The position numbers and the translations under genes were made by a program. Below the pieces are notes generated by a model. That model searched no databases. It saw only the letters and a program-made list of their open reading frames with translations, and was not told the DNA's origin. From positions 1 to 13,866 of the forward strand of contig CADBNY010000043.1 of NCBI GenBank assembly GCA_902796215.1: a stretch of DNA of 13,866 nucleotides. Reading direction: 5' to 3'. How positions within the stretch are numbered: position 1 is the first letter of the stretch; every line of letters begins with the position of its first letter. This stretch comes from an uncultured Erysipelotrichaceae bacterium. Lineage in GTDB: Bacteria > Bacillota_I > Bacilli_A > RF39 > UBA660. Shown one piece after another: positions 6,716-13,850 of the stretch.

Positions 6716-7529
6716 ATATCTCTTCCTCGTCTATCTCTTCTTCATAATCAATATCATTTTTAGGCTTTAATTCATCAATTAATAACATTCTTACATCATC
6801 TAAAGTTAAGTTATATAATAATTCACCCTTTAATGCAATGGAAACACGTCCTGTTTCTTCTGAAACAACAATACAAATAGCATCAGTTTCTTCTGCTAAT
6901 CCTAAAGCAGCTCTATGTCGCGTTCCTAAGCGTCTATTAATTTTTGAACTATTACTTGTAGGAAAAACAGCACCTGCACAAGTAACACGATCACCTTGAA
7001 TAATAACTCCTCCATCATGTAAAGGATTACCCTCATAAAAAATAGCAATCAACAAATCACTAGATAAATCTGCATAAAGTTTCTTTGCTTTATCAATATA
7101 ATTACCTAAACTACTATCTCTCTCAATAACAATTAGAGCTCCTATTCTTTCCTTTCTTAAATAGTCTATTGCACTAATCATTTCATACACCATACGTTCT
7201 CTCTCATCAACAGTAAGGACTTTATGTCTCCCTAACAATTGACTTCTACCCAATTGCTCCAATATAGTACGAATCTCCGGCTGAAAAATAATAATTAAAG
7301 CAACTGGTCCCCATTGAATAATATAATCCAATAAGTACCCAACCGTAATAAAACCAAGCCAATCACTAATTAATTTTAATATAATAACAAAAGCTACACC
7401 TTTAAAAATCAAAGAAAGCTTCACATTATTCTTTATATTCTTAAGAATATAATAAAAAATAAACCATACTAAAGAAATATCAACAATTTTTCTTATAACG
7501 ACTAACACATCTGACACAGTTATTACCAT
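6699..7529 (-). CDS. cdaA: CdaA, membrane diadenylate cyclase (c-di-AMP synthase)
   Basis: The 276-residue protein starts at ATG 7529, eight bases after GAGGAG; an upstream in-frame ATG at 7556 lacks a ribosome site. Three N-terminal membrane helices (about 8-28, 38-57, 62-82) are followed by a coiled linker (FQPEIRTILEQLGRSQL) and the DAC domain. The metal and ATP motifs are present: PLHDGGVII (D172) and GTRHRAALG (R204-R206). The first motif is DGG where the family normally has DGA. It joins two ATP into c-di-AMP, controlling potassium and osmolyte uptake and wall homeostasis. A very acidic tail (IDYEEEIDEEEIYEENR) ends the protein, and cdaR begins inside it. The motif set and partner gene make the call secure. 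Confidence 0.96.
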   Translation of the reverse strand: MVITVSDVLVVIRKIVDISLVWFIFYYILKNIKNNVKLSLIFKGVAFVIILKLISDWLGFITVGYLLDYIIQWGPVALIIIFQPEIRTILEQLGRSQLLGRHKVLTVDERERMVYEMISAIDYLRKERIGALIVIERDSSLGNYIDKAKKLYADLSSDLLIAIFYEGNPLHDGGVIIQGDRVTCAGAVFPTSNSSKINRRLGTRHRAALGLAEETDAICIVVSEETGRVSIALKGELLYNLTLDDVRMLLIDELKPKNDIDYEEEIDEEEIYEENR

Positions 7530-7597
7530 CTTATCATCTCCTCTTTTATAAATCATAAAATATTATAAAATCATTTATTATTAAAATACCTATTATA

Positions 7598-7626
7598 ATG
7601 ATAACATTTTATAATTATTTTATCAA
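7598..7626 (-). promoter_or_regulatory. promoter of cdaA-cdaR
   Basis: Minus strand: -35 TTGATA (7626-7621), 17-base spacer, -10 TATCAT (7603-7598) with TG one base upstream (extended -10). A second TATAAT lies at 7597-7592 but lacks a -35 box. The leader would be about 60 bases. Confidence 0.5.
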
Positions 7627-7700
7627 CCTAACTATGAAGCCTTTTTTTATTTTTAATACATAACAAAAACACAAAAAACATTGTTGATAAAAATCAAAAC

Positions 7701-7743
7701 AAAAAAAAATCCTTGTTGAATATAAAATTCAACTAGGATTTTT
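7701..7743 (-). terminator. strong terminator after the DUF378 gene
   Basis: Arms 7705-7721 and 7727-7743 pair over 16 of 17 positions with one mismatch and a five-base loop. On the minus strand the hairpin ends in a long T run, fitting the gene that stops at 7767. Confidence 0.9.
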
Positions 7744-7766
7744 ATTTTAGTCCTATCATCATGAAA

Positions 7767-7973
7767 CTAATCTTTTGCATATTCTAAATGTGCCATAAAT
7801 ATACCAATATTTATTAATCCACAAATTCCAACTAATGTATAAACAGCTTTAGTAAGAAATGTAGCAGTTCCAAACAACATAGCAACTAAGTCAATATCTA
7901 AAAGACCTATTAATCCCCAATTAACTGCACCAATAATAGTTACAACTAAAGATATTTTTTGTAACATTTCCAT
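7767..7973 (-). CDS. DUF378 family small membrane protein
   Basis: This 68-residue protein has two membrane helices (about 5-27 and 38-61). The signature of the family is present: IIGAVNWGLIGLLDIDLVAMLFG, then AVYTLVGICGL. Its function is unknown. The start is ATG 7973, ten bases after AGGAGG; an upstream in-frame codon at 8006 would add residues before the ribosome site and is rejected. A TATAAT at 8022-8017 just after the preceding terminator could be its -10, but no good -35 was found. Confidence 0.9.
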   Translation of the reverse strand: MEMLQKISLVVTIIGAVNWGLIGLLDIDLVAMLFGTATFLTKAVYTLVGICGLINIGIFMAHLEYAKD

Positions 7974-8023
7974 ATTTTTATAACCTCCTAAAAGTAGGAT
8001 AACCAAAAATAAAAAAATTATAC

Positions 8024-8056
8024 AAAAAAGTAAATAGATTTTACTATTTACTTTTT
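8024..8056 (-). terminator. terminator after the NlpC/P60 gene
   Basis: Arms AAAAGTAAATAG and CTATTTACTTTT (about 8026-8037 and 8044-8055) form a perfect AT-rich stem with a six-base loop, followed on the minus strand by a T run. It starts 16 bases after the hydrolase stop. Confidence 0.75.
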
Positions 8057-8071
8057 ACAAATTTAATTATT

Positions 8072-9106
8072 TTATTGTATTCTTCGAACAGAAATAACGT
8101 GAGTTCCACTACCTCTAGTCCAAGCAGCCACATCACTAGCAATAACACCTTGTCTTGGGTTTGTAGCATGAACCATTTGCCCATTTCCAACATATAAAGC
8201 TGAATGCGTAGGTGCTCCATCAACATATCCCCAACTTAATATATCCCCAGGCTGAGCATCTTCATAACTAACAGGAACTCCATCATAAATTTGTGTAGAA
8301 GAACTTCTACTAACATTAATTCCTACCCTAGAATATACATATTGAACAAATCCACTACAGTCAAAACCATAAGGACCATTTGAACCTGCAACATAAGGTG
8401 AACCAATTAATGAATAAGCAATAGAAACTAAATCTCCACCACTAGCATTTGCAGGCAAATTAGAATAAACTGGTTGTGAAATATTTACAGGTACCTTTGG
8501 CTCTACAACTTTTGGAGCAACAACTTCTAATAAGAAAGTCATAATAGATTCATTACCATTTTTATCCTTTGCAGTAACCTTAACTTCATGCTCTCCAACA
8601 TCATTAATTTCTTCTGTATTATAATCAAAATGATAGTAAAATTTACTATTCTCATCAATTTCATTTAAATATGATATCTCACCATCAATTTGATCCTTAA
8701 TAGAATCAATATTACTTGAAAAATCATATTCATCACCACGAGTAATAGTAACTTTCTCCTCTTTCAGTTGAATTACAGGTGCAGCAGTATCTACAATAGA
8801 TACAATAATTGGAACATCCTTAACAATATTATTTTTCCTTACTTTAACAATAACCTCTTGATCTCCAACTTTATTAGTATCTATATCCGTATTTACAGAA
8901 ACGATTTCCCCATCTACTTTTTTAATTAAATCTTGAATATTGTAATTTGCACTACCATACTCAATAGCATTGTCCTCACTTACAAAAACTTTAATACTAT
9001 TATAAATATAAAAGTTATAGTAAACGTAACAACTAAACATTATAACAAATGATATTCCTATCAAAAATAATAATTTAGTCTTCGAGGGACCACCAATCCT
9101 TTTCAT
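8072..9106 (-). CDS. NlpC/P60 peptidoglycan endopeptidase with Ig-like domains
   Basis: The 344-residue enzyme has an N-terminal membrane anchor (12-35) and two Ig-like segments. The first ends near VPIIVSIVDTAAPVI and the second has DQIDGEISY and VGEHEVKVTAKDKNGNESIMTFLLEV, DUF5011-type wording. A Pro/Val-rich linker leads to a C-terminal NlpC/P60 domain: C250 in GFDCSGFV, H301 in PTHSALYVGNG and H313 in MVHATNP as catalytic triad. Such enzymes usually cut the D-Glu to diamino acid bond in wall stem peptides. ATG 9106 follows AGGAGG by nine bases, and the promoter at 9132-9160 lies between it and a longer possible start at 9133, so the shorter start is right. It is single-gene, promoter to terminator, and looks vegetative. 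Confidence 0.93.
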   Translation of the reverse strand: MKRIGGPSKTKLLFLIGISFVIMFSCYVYYNFYIYNSIKVFVSEDNAIEYGSANYNIQDLIKKVDGEIVSVNTDIDTNKVGDQEVIVKVRKNNIVKDVPIIVSIVDTAAPVIQLKEEKVTITRGDEYDFSSNIDSIKDQIDGEISYLNEIDENSKFYYHFDYNTEEINDVGEHEVKVTAKDKNGNESIMTFLLEVVAPKVVEPKVPVNISQPVYSNLPANASGGDLVSIAYSLIGSPYVAGSNGPYGFDCSGFVQYVYSRVGINVSRSSSTQIYDGVPVSYEDAQPGDILSWGYVDGAPTHSALYVGNGQMVHATNPRQGVIASDVAAWTRGSGTHVISVRRIQ

Positions 9107-9131
9107 ATTATAAATCCTCCTGAACACATAC

Positions 9132-9160
9132 ATTATAACACAACAAGACTAAAAAGTCAA
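9132..9160 (-). promoter_or_regulatory. near-consensus sigma-A promoter of the NlpC/P60 gene
   Basis: Minus strand: TTGACT (9160-9155), 17 bases, TATAAT (9137-9132) with TGT in front. The transcription start near 9125 leaves a leader of about 20 bases, with no room for a c-di-AMP riboswitch. Confidence 0.8.
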
Positions 9161-9239
9161 AAAATGACATGATATCAACCATCCTTATCAAAATATTTTC
9201 AATAATATTATGATAAAAAGAAAATAGATTTATACATTT

Positions 9240-10583
9240 TTATCGTTTAGATAATTCGACAACTTTTCGCCACAAAAGAGGTCCAACAATACCATTTACA
9301 TCAAAGCCATAATCTTTTTGTAACTTCTTAACAGACTGTTCAGTTAAATCATCAAATATACCATTTACTCTTACACCAGGAATAGAATGATCATATCGAC
9401 AAATTGCCAAAAGAAAACGCTGAAATCTTAAAACATCATCACCAGTTATTCCCTTTTCTAGAAAATAGTCAGGATATAATTCATCGATATAATTCTGATT
9501 TTCTGAAGAAATTGTTTTCAAAACATCCTGATAAACATTTCTTAAAACTTTCCAGTCACTATAAGTAAAAACTCCAGTTATTGGAAGTCCATATTTTTCT
9601 TGAAACGCCTTTACCATAGTAACAGAATTATTATTATAAATAGAATTTGTTTGAAGTCTAGGAATATTTGGATCTAAAAAAGCAATTGCATCCAAAAAAT
9701 AGTGAATATATTCAACTTCAATACCAGTATCACCATAATTTAACTCATCCTCATATAAAAAAGTAGCCTCATTTTGACTTAATCCCTCCGAATATAAATC
9801 AGATAACTTTTTTACACTAGTATAAACGTATTTAATTTTATACCAGGTAGCTTTATCAACAACTCCTGTCACAGGCAAACTAAAAATTTCCTGAAATTTT
9901 TTAACTGCTTCCACAGTCTCATCGTCATAAATTCCCAAAGTTGTATTAATACTAGGAATAGCAGGATAGTTTTTGCGAATTCTCCGTAAATCCCTTTGAA
10001 TAGCCAACACAGGATTTCCGGCACTACCATAACCAACTTCATATCCTGGATATCCTTCTACATTATTACCAACTGGAGCATTATACTTTATGGAAATATC
10101 AGAACCATAATAATATTTCAAAATATCCAAAAAACTTTTTCCTTGATTTGCCAAGGAAACACTTCCCCATTGAGATAAACCATCACATAATGTATTTCTT
10201 CCATCACAATATCGAGTAAAATAAGGTTGAATTTGATTACCTTTTACAACATAATTATTAAAAATTTCTTCAACAATATTATTAATATTTTCATATGTTG
10301 ATCGATTTTCCTTAAAAGCTTGATCATAAATTGGAGACGATGTAATATCAAAATTATACCCTTTACTACGATACCATTCATTATATACTCTGTTCATAGC
10401 AAAAGAAATAATTGCATAAATATTAGCGGTTAAAGCACTAGTTGGCCACGTTGGATACAATTCACTAGAAGCAACATTAGAAATATAATCAGTAAAAGGG
10501 ACCGTCACATTTCTAACTGATTCATCAGGTTTGCCTAGATGAACAGTAATAACATTAGGAACGATAGGATAGCGAACTGCCAC
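9240..10583 (-). CDS. SleC-like spore cortex-lytic enzyme: SpoIID domain plus three peptidoglycan-binding domains
   Basis: The 447-residue protein closely follows the mature part of clostridial SleC. Residues 10-170 are a SpoIID-type lytic transglycosylase domain. It has VTVPFTDYISNVASSELYPTWP with the catalytic-type Glu E41, SFAMNRVYNEWYRSKGYNFDIT, and YCDGRNTLCDGLSQWGS with C126 and C133, where SpoIID has its zinc cysteines. Three PG_binding_1 domains follow (about 186-250, 285-350, 380-443), each with a KFQ/KLQ...GLPxTG-like strand and a W near the end. It has no signal peptide, as expected for a mother-cell product laid on the spore. The start is GTG 10583 behind GGGGGG, inside the preceding gene. 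The N-terminal pro-region that SleC normally carries is missing here and is encoded by that preceding gene. Confidence 0.88.
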   Translation of the reverse strand: MAVRYPIVPNVITVHLGKPDESVRNVTVPFTDYISNVASSELYPTWPTSALTANIYAIISFAMNRVYNEWYRSKGYNFDITSSPIYDQAFKENRSTYENINNIVEEIFNNYVVKGNQIQPYFTRYCDGRNTLCDGLSQWGSVSLANQGKSFLDILKYYYGSDISIKYNAPVGNNVEGYPGYEVGYGSAGNPVLAIQRDLRRIRKNYPAIPSINTTLGIYDDETVEAVKKFQEIFSLPVTGVVDKATWYKIKYVYTSVKKLSDLYSEGLSQNEATFLYEDELNYGDTGIEVEYIHYFLDAIAFLDPNIPRLQTNSIYNNNSVTMVKAFQEKYGLPITGVFTYSDWKVLRNVYQDVLKTISSENQNYIDELYPDYFLEKGITGDDVLRFQRFLLAICRYDHSIPGVRVNGIFDDLTEQSVKKLQKDYGFDVNGIVGPLLWRKVVELSKR

Positions 10584-10959
10584 TATTCATCCCCCCAGGA
10601 ATATAATTAATATTTTGTACAACACACACTCCATCATACATCTGAACTGTAAATTGCTGTTCTTTTAAAGAATCAAAAGACGCAACAACAGAATAAATTG
10701 TAGGAACAGGAGCAATTAAATTATCAAGATCCAATTTAGCAGCAGGTAAAGAAATATTTGGAATCATTCCTGAAGTATCCGTATAACCGTCAAAAAAAGG
10801 AATAACTTGATTTTCAAAAGAAGTACTAACAACTACATGCAATCCATTAATTGGTAAAGCTTCACTCGCAGCATAAGCCCGTATTTTCAAATTTCCTTTT
10901 CCAGGATTTTCTTTTAAAAATTTTTGATAAATTTCTGAATTTAAAATATCAGAATTCAT
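10555..10959 (-). CDS. free-standing SleC pro-domain-like protein
   Basis: The protein has 134 residues and no signal peptide. From residue 22 it has a carboxypeptidase-regulatory-like beta sandwich pattern: GNLKIRAYAASEALPINGLHVVV, then FFDGYTDTSGMIPNISLPA, IYSVVASFDSLKEQQFTVQMYDG, and VVQNINYIPGG. This is the pattern of the N-terminal pro-region of SleC-type enzymes. Here it is a gene of its own, in a different frame from, and overlapping by 29 bases, the SpoIID/PGB gene. AGGAGG four bases before ATG 10959 overlaps the LysM stop (TAGGAGG), so the three genes are translated as a tightly packed operon. It may act as a chaperone or inhibitor of the enzyme; this is inference. An assembly frameshift is possible, but the GTG and ribosome site of the next gene argue against it. 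Confidence 0.75.
   Translation of the reverse strand: MNSDILNSEIYQKFLKENPGKGNLKIRAYAASEALPINGLHVVVSTSFENQVIPFFDGYTDTSGMIPNISLPAAKLDLDNLIAPVPTIYSVVASFDSLKEQQFTVQMYDGVCVVQNINYIPGGMNSGSSLSYRS
10591..10596 (-). promoter_or_regulatory. ribosome site deciding the GTG start of the SleC-like gene
   Basis: GGGGGG on the minus strand, seven bases before GTG 10583, inside the pro-domain gene. The ATG directly after it is in the pro-domain frame and codes an internal Met there. Confidence 0.5.
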
Positions 10960-10967
10960 AAAACCTC

Positions 10968-11810
10968 CTATATAACAAGTACTTGTCCAATAGACAAAGT
11001 ACTATTTTTTAAATTATTTTTACTTTTTATAGAATCAACAGATGTATTAAATTTTTTTGCAATTGAATACAAACTATCCCCTCTAGAAACAGTATAAGTA
11101 AAAGAAGAATTATTTGGCACTATAAGCTTTTGTCCAATACTCAATACATTACTAGATAATGAATTTATATTTAAAATATCACTAATACTAACATTATATT
11201 TTTTTGCAATTGAATATAAACTGTCGCCTTTTTTCACCGTATAAACTTGATTAGATGCTAAATCAGTAGAAGAAGGATTATATTCTTCTCCAAAACATTC
11301 TAATACCTCGCTACTTTTAGAAGTAGTTCGAATCTTTATATTTTGACCAATTGAAATTTTACTACTAGTCAAACCATTATCCCTCATAATAGCATCTATA
11401 GTCGTACCATAACTACTAGCAATCGAATATAAACTATCGCCTTTTTTTACCGTATAATTAACAAATTGAGGAACATACATATCCTCTGGTTTTGTATATA
11501 TTTCAGGAATTCTTATAACTTGTCCAACATAGATACTATCACTAGTCAAATAATTTAAATTTTTAATACTATTAACATCAATATCATATTTCATAGCAAT
11601 CGAATATAAACTATCACCTTTTTTTACCGTATATAAAAACATATTATCTGGATTAATCCCGCTTTTAGATGGAATAATTAAATTTTGTCCTATTTGAAGG
11701 GTTTCCGCAGTAACATTATTCAAATTAGCAAGTTCAGTAACAGATACCCCATATTGATTACTAATCCCATATAAAGTATCACCTTTTTTTACCACATATA
11801 CTTCACTCAT
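10968..11810 (-). CDS. five-LysM protein, probably spore-envelope targeted
   Basis: The 280 residues are almost only LysM repeats: about 4-47, 59-102, 118-161, 189-232 and 238-280. Each starts with a YTVKKGDSLYSIA-like strand and ends with IGQ-L-IP or a variant. LysM binds N-acetylglucosamine-containing glycan of peptidoglycan. There is no signal peptide, membrane helix or catalytic domain, so secretion is not expected. In sporulating Firmicutes such LysM proteins (for example SafA-like ones) are made in the mother cell and bind the spore cortex, which fits the following SleC-like pair. The one Cys (C172) is in the linker before the fourth repeat. AGGTGATG precedes ATG 11810. CATATAAT at 11833-11826 is a possible -10, but it would put the transcript start on top of the ribosome site, so the promoter stays open. 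Confidence 0.88.
   Translation of the reverse strand: MSEVYVVKKGDTLYGISNQYGVSVTELANLNNVTAETLQIGQNLIIPSKSGINPDNMFLYTVKKGDSLYSIAMKYDIDVNSIKNLNYLTSDSIYVGQVIRIPEIYTKPEDMYVPQFVNYTVKKGDSLYSIASSYGTTIDAIMRDNGLTSSKISIGQNIKIRTTSKSSEVLECFGEEYNPSSTDLASNQVYTVKKGDSLYSIAKKYNVSISDILNINSLSSNVLSIGQKLIVPNNSSFTYTVSRGDSLYSIAKKFNTSVDSIKSKNNLKNSTLSIGQVLVI
11204..11243. repeat. 40-base LysM-coding direct repeat, diverged copy C
   Basis: It codes the same motif in the fourth LysM repeat and differs from the consensus of the other two at about four bases. Confidence 0.65.
11417..11456. repeat. 40-base LysM-coding direct repeat, copy A
   Basis: This stretch codes the VKKGDSLYSIA part of the third LysM repeat. It is identical to 11594-11633 except for one base, and differs at four bases from 11204-11243. 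The likeness at DNA level, beyond protein needs, suggests recent duplication or gene conversion. Confidence 0.8.
11594..11633. repeat. 40-base LysM-coding direct repeat, copy B
   Basis: It codes the same motif in the second LysM repeat and is a 39 of 40 match to copy A, 177 bases away. Recombination between them would remove one LysM module in frame (177 is a multiple of three). Confidence 0.8.
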
Positions 11811-11840
11811 AACATCACCTATATCATTATATGTAAAAAG

Positions 11841-11896
11841 AAAAAAAAATCACCTATTATCTAAATTGCATTAGATAATAAAAGTAATTTTTTTGA
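11841..11896 (-). terminator. terminator after the TtcA-like gene
   Basis: Perfect ten-base inner arms TATTATCTAA (11855-11864) and TTAGATAATA (11871-11880) extend through a small bulge into further pairing and end on the minus strand in nine T. It lies about 35 bases after the stop at 11932. Confidence 0.85.
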
Positions 11897-11931
11897 TTAC
11901 AATAAATCATAAAAAATATGAATGTAAACAT

Positions 11932-12756
11932 TTAGTCAGTATAATAATTTAAAAAGCTTTCATATTCTTTATTTTTCTTCACCCCAAGAACACAATCTAA
12001 ATTAACATTATCCAAAGCCTTATAAATATTATATTCAATATTAGGATTAGTTTTTTTCATATCTTTAATTAAATTTTTTATTTCCTTTCTTTTACTAGTA
12101 GTATTACTATCAAAAAAACAAGCTTCTGTAAATCGACAAGCACAATTAATAAAAGTTAGTTTATTAAATCTTGACCAGGCAATAATATCCTCTTCTCTAA
12201 CAAAATATAAAGGCCGAATTAGCTCCATGCCTTCAAAATTTTCGCTATGAAGTTTAGGCATCATTGTTTTTACCTCTGCCCCATAAAACATAGATAAAAG
12301 AGTTGTTTCAATAACATCATTAAAATGATGGCCTAAAGCTATCTTATTACAACCTAATTCTTGAGCTTTATTATAAAGACAACCTCTTCTCATCCTTGCA
12401 CACAGATAACAAGGACTTTTATCAACATCTGAAACAATATCAAAAATATCACTTTCAAACATCTCCAAATCAATATTTAATATTTTAGCATTTTCTAAAA
12501 TTATATTGCGATTTAATTCATTATATCCAGGATTCATACATACATAGCAAACTTCAAAATAAAATTTACCATGTTTTTTTAGTTCTTCAATACATTTAGC
12601 AAGTAAAAATGAATCTTTTCCACCACTAATACAAACCATAATTCGATCATTCTCTTGAATAAGTTGAAATTCAGTAATCGCCTTTATAAATTTACTCCAA
12701 ATATCTTTTCTATATTTTTTTATAATACTTCTTTCTATTTCTTTATATCTTTCCAT
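11932..12756 (-). CDS. TtcA-family PP-loop tRNA thiolation protein
   Basis: The 274-residue protein has the ATP-binding PP-loop SGGKDS at 44-49. The CxxC pair C116/C119 lies in PCYLCARMRRGCLY, then KIALGHHFNDVIETTLLSMFYGAEVKTMMPKL, RPLYFVREEDI, and a third cysteine cluster CAC at 205-207. This is the TtcA pattern: three Cys hold an iron-sulfur cluster and the ATPase activates C32 of some tRNAs for 2-thiolation. Firmicutes members form a separate branch, and the exact tRNA target is not shown by the sequence, so no gene symbol is given. A further Cys (C213) follows the third site. GAGGTGAT precedes ATG 12756. The gene has its own promoter and terminator. Confidence 0.9.
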   Translation of the reverse strand: MERYKEIERSIIKKYRKDIWSKFIKAITEFQLIQENDRIMVCISGGKDSFLLAKCIEELKKHGKFYFEVCYVCMNPGYNELNRNIILENAKILNIDLEMFESDIFDIVSDVDKSPCYLCARMRRGCLYNKAQELGCNKIALGHHFNDVIETTLLSMFYGAEVKTMMPKLHSENFEGMELIRPLYFVREEDIIAWSRFNKLTFINCACRFTEACFFDSNTTSKRKEIKNLIKDMKKTNPNIEYNIYKALDNVNLDCVLGVKKNKEYESFLNYYTD

Positions 12757-12815
12757 GTTTAATCACCTCAACTAAATATGCAAAATTTCATTATCTTCTA
12801 AATAAAATAATTGCC

Positions 12816-12846
12816 ATTATATCATGATAAAAGTGCAAAAAAACAA
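12816..12846 (-). promoter_or_regulatory. extended -10 promoter of the TtcA-like gene
   Basis: Minus strand: TGATATAAT with -10 at 12821-12816. The -35 is weak (TTGTTT at 12846-12841, 19-base spacer). The leader would be about 50 bases. Confidence 0.4.
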
Positions 12847-12848
12847 CA

Positions 12849-12894
12849 AAAATAAGAATTTAAACTATATAAATTTCTAATTAAAATAAGAATT
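12849..12894. repeat. short 12-base direct repeat after the PHP gene
   Basis: AAAATAAGAATT occurs at 12849-12860 and 12883-12894, the second copy covering the end of the PHP gene. No clear terminator was found in this gap. Confidence 0.5.
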
Positions 12895-13779
12895 ATTTTT
12901 TTTTAAAATCTTATATAAACCATTATGTAATTCATCAACTAATGATAAATTATCAAGAACAATATTTTTATTTCTTCCTGTAACTCCTAATTGAATATTA
13001 GGTTTTACTGTCTCTCCATGAAAGTCACTACCACCACTAACCAATAAACCATAATCACTAGCAATATTCAAATAATACTGTATATCAGTTGGAGTATGAA
13101 TAGAATGATATACTTCCATACCCATTAATCCACAACTAATCATTTCTTTTAACAATTTCAAAAACTCTATTTCATCTAACTCTAATGTTTTAGGATGAGC
13201 CAAAACCGGAATACCCCCAGCATTTTTAATTAATTCAAAGCACTCTTGATAAGGCAACCCTTTTTCAACCTCTTCTCTTGTCATCTCATAAGCTTTTCTT
13301 AAATACTTAGAAAAAGCTTCAGATACAGTTTCCACATTTTCATGTTTTATTAAAAGTTTAGCTAAATCAGGTCTACCAATACTACGTTCTGAAAAAATAA
13401 TTTCATTAATTTCTTCCGATGAAAAATAAATATTATTATTTTTCTTAAGATAATCACAAATTGCTATTAAAGAAGCAATACGTTTTTCTCTTTGTTTTTT
13501 CATTGCATTAATCAAATCTTCATTATAAATATCCAAACCATATCCCAAAATATGCATTGAACCTTTAAATACTTTACCAGTAATTTCAATACCAGGAATT
13601 ATTTCCATGTCAGGTAATACAAATTTTGAGTTTTTATAAAGATATTGAATTCCAAGCAAAGTATCATGATCCGTTATTGCTAATGTAGAAACACCATTTT
13701 TTGCTGCTAGAGAAATAACCTCTTCTGGTAAATAAGCACCATCAGAATAATATGAATGAATATGCATATCTATTGACAC
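12877..13779 (-). CDS. PHP-domain phosphoesterase (YciV/RNase AM-like)
   Basis: With GTG 13779 as start the protein has 300 residues and begins, as relatives do, directly at the metal-binding domain: DMHIHSYYSDG (H6, H8, D13), AITDHDT (D37, H38), IPGIEIT (E65), MHILGYG (H76), and later PVLAHPK and GSDFHG. This full set of PHP motifs, and the RPDLAKLL segment between, fits the YciV/TrpH family. The E. coli member removes 3'-phosphate from 3',5'-bisphosphonucleotides and trims short RNA and rRNA 5' ends. GGTGAT just before GTG supports this start. A longer form from ATG 13818 would add 13 hydrophobic residues and would begin about where transcription is predicted to start. Cofactors are probably three Mn ions, as in the family. 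Confidence 0.9.
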   Translation of the reverse strand: MSIDMHIHSYYSDGAYLPEEVISLAAKNGVSTLAITDHDTLLGIQYLYKNSKFVLPDMEIIPGIEITGKVFKGSMHILGYGLDIYNEDLINAMKKQREKRIASLIAICDYLKKNNNIYFSSEEINEIIFSERSIGRPDLAKLLIKHENVETVSEAFSKYLRKAYEMTREEVEKGLPYQECFELIKNAGGIPVLAHPKTLELDEIEFLKLLKEMISCGLMGMEVYHSIHTPTDIQYYLNIASDYGLLVSGGSDFHGETVKPNIQLGVTGRNKNIVLDNLSLVDELHNGLYKILKKNNSYFN

Positions 13780-13821
13780 ATTATCACCGCCAAAAATATA
13801 TAATATAATCCTGTTCATATT

Positions 13822-13850
13822 AGAATACTACATAAATAGAGGAATAACAA
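13822..13850 (-). promoter_or_regulatory. possible promoter of the PHP gene
   Basis: Minus strand: TTGTTA (13850-13845), 17 bases, TATTCT (13827-13822). It is a weak match, near the window edge; upstream context is not visible. Confidence 0.3.

Noticed and set aside
8044..8226. Short minus-strand open frame inside the NlpC/P60 gene
   Set aside because: It is read in another frame of a well-supported catalytic domain and has no ribosome site.
9107..9131. ydaO-type c-di-AMP riboswitch before the NlpC/P60 gene
   Set aside because: Such genes are often under this riboswitch, but the promoter leaves a leader of only about 20 bases.
9185..9216. Hairpin after the SleC-like gene as a terminator
   Set aside because: The arms (TTATCA-A-AATATT and mirror) pair except one mismatch, but there is no T run after it on the minus strand, so it is at best a weak structure.
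11000..11800. CRISPR-like repeats
   Set aside because: The repeated DNA is the coding sequence of LysM motifs in one reading frame; spacers are also LysM codons and no cas gene is near.
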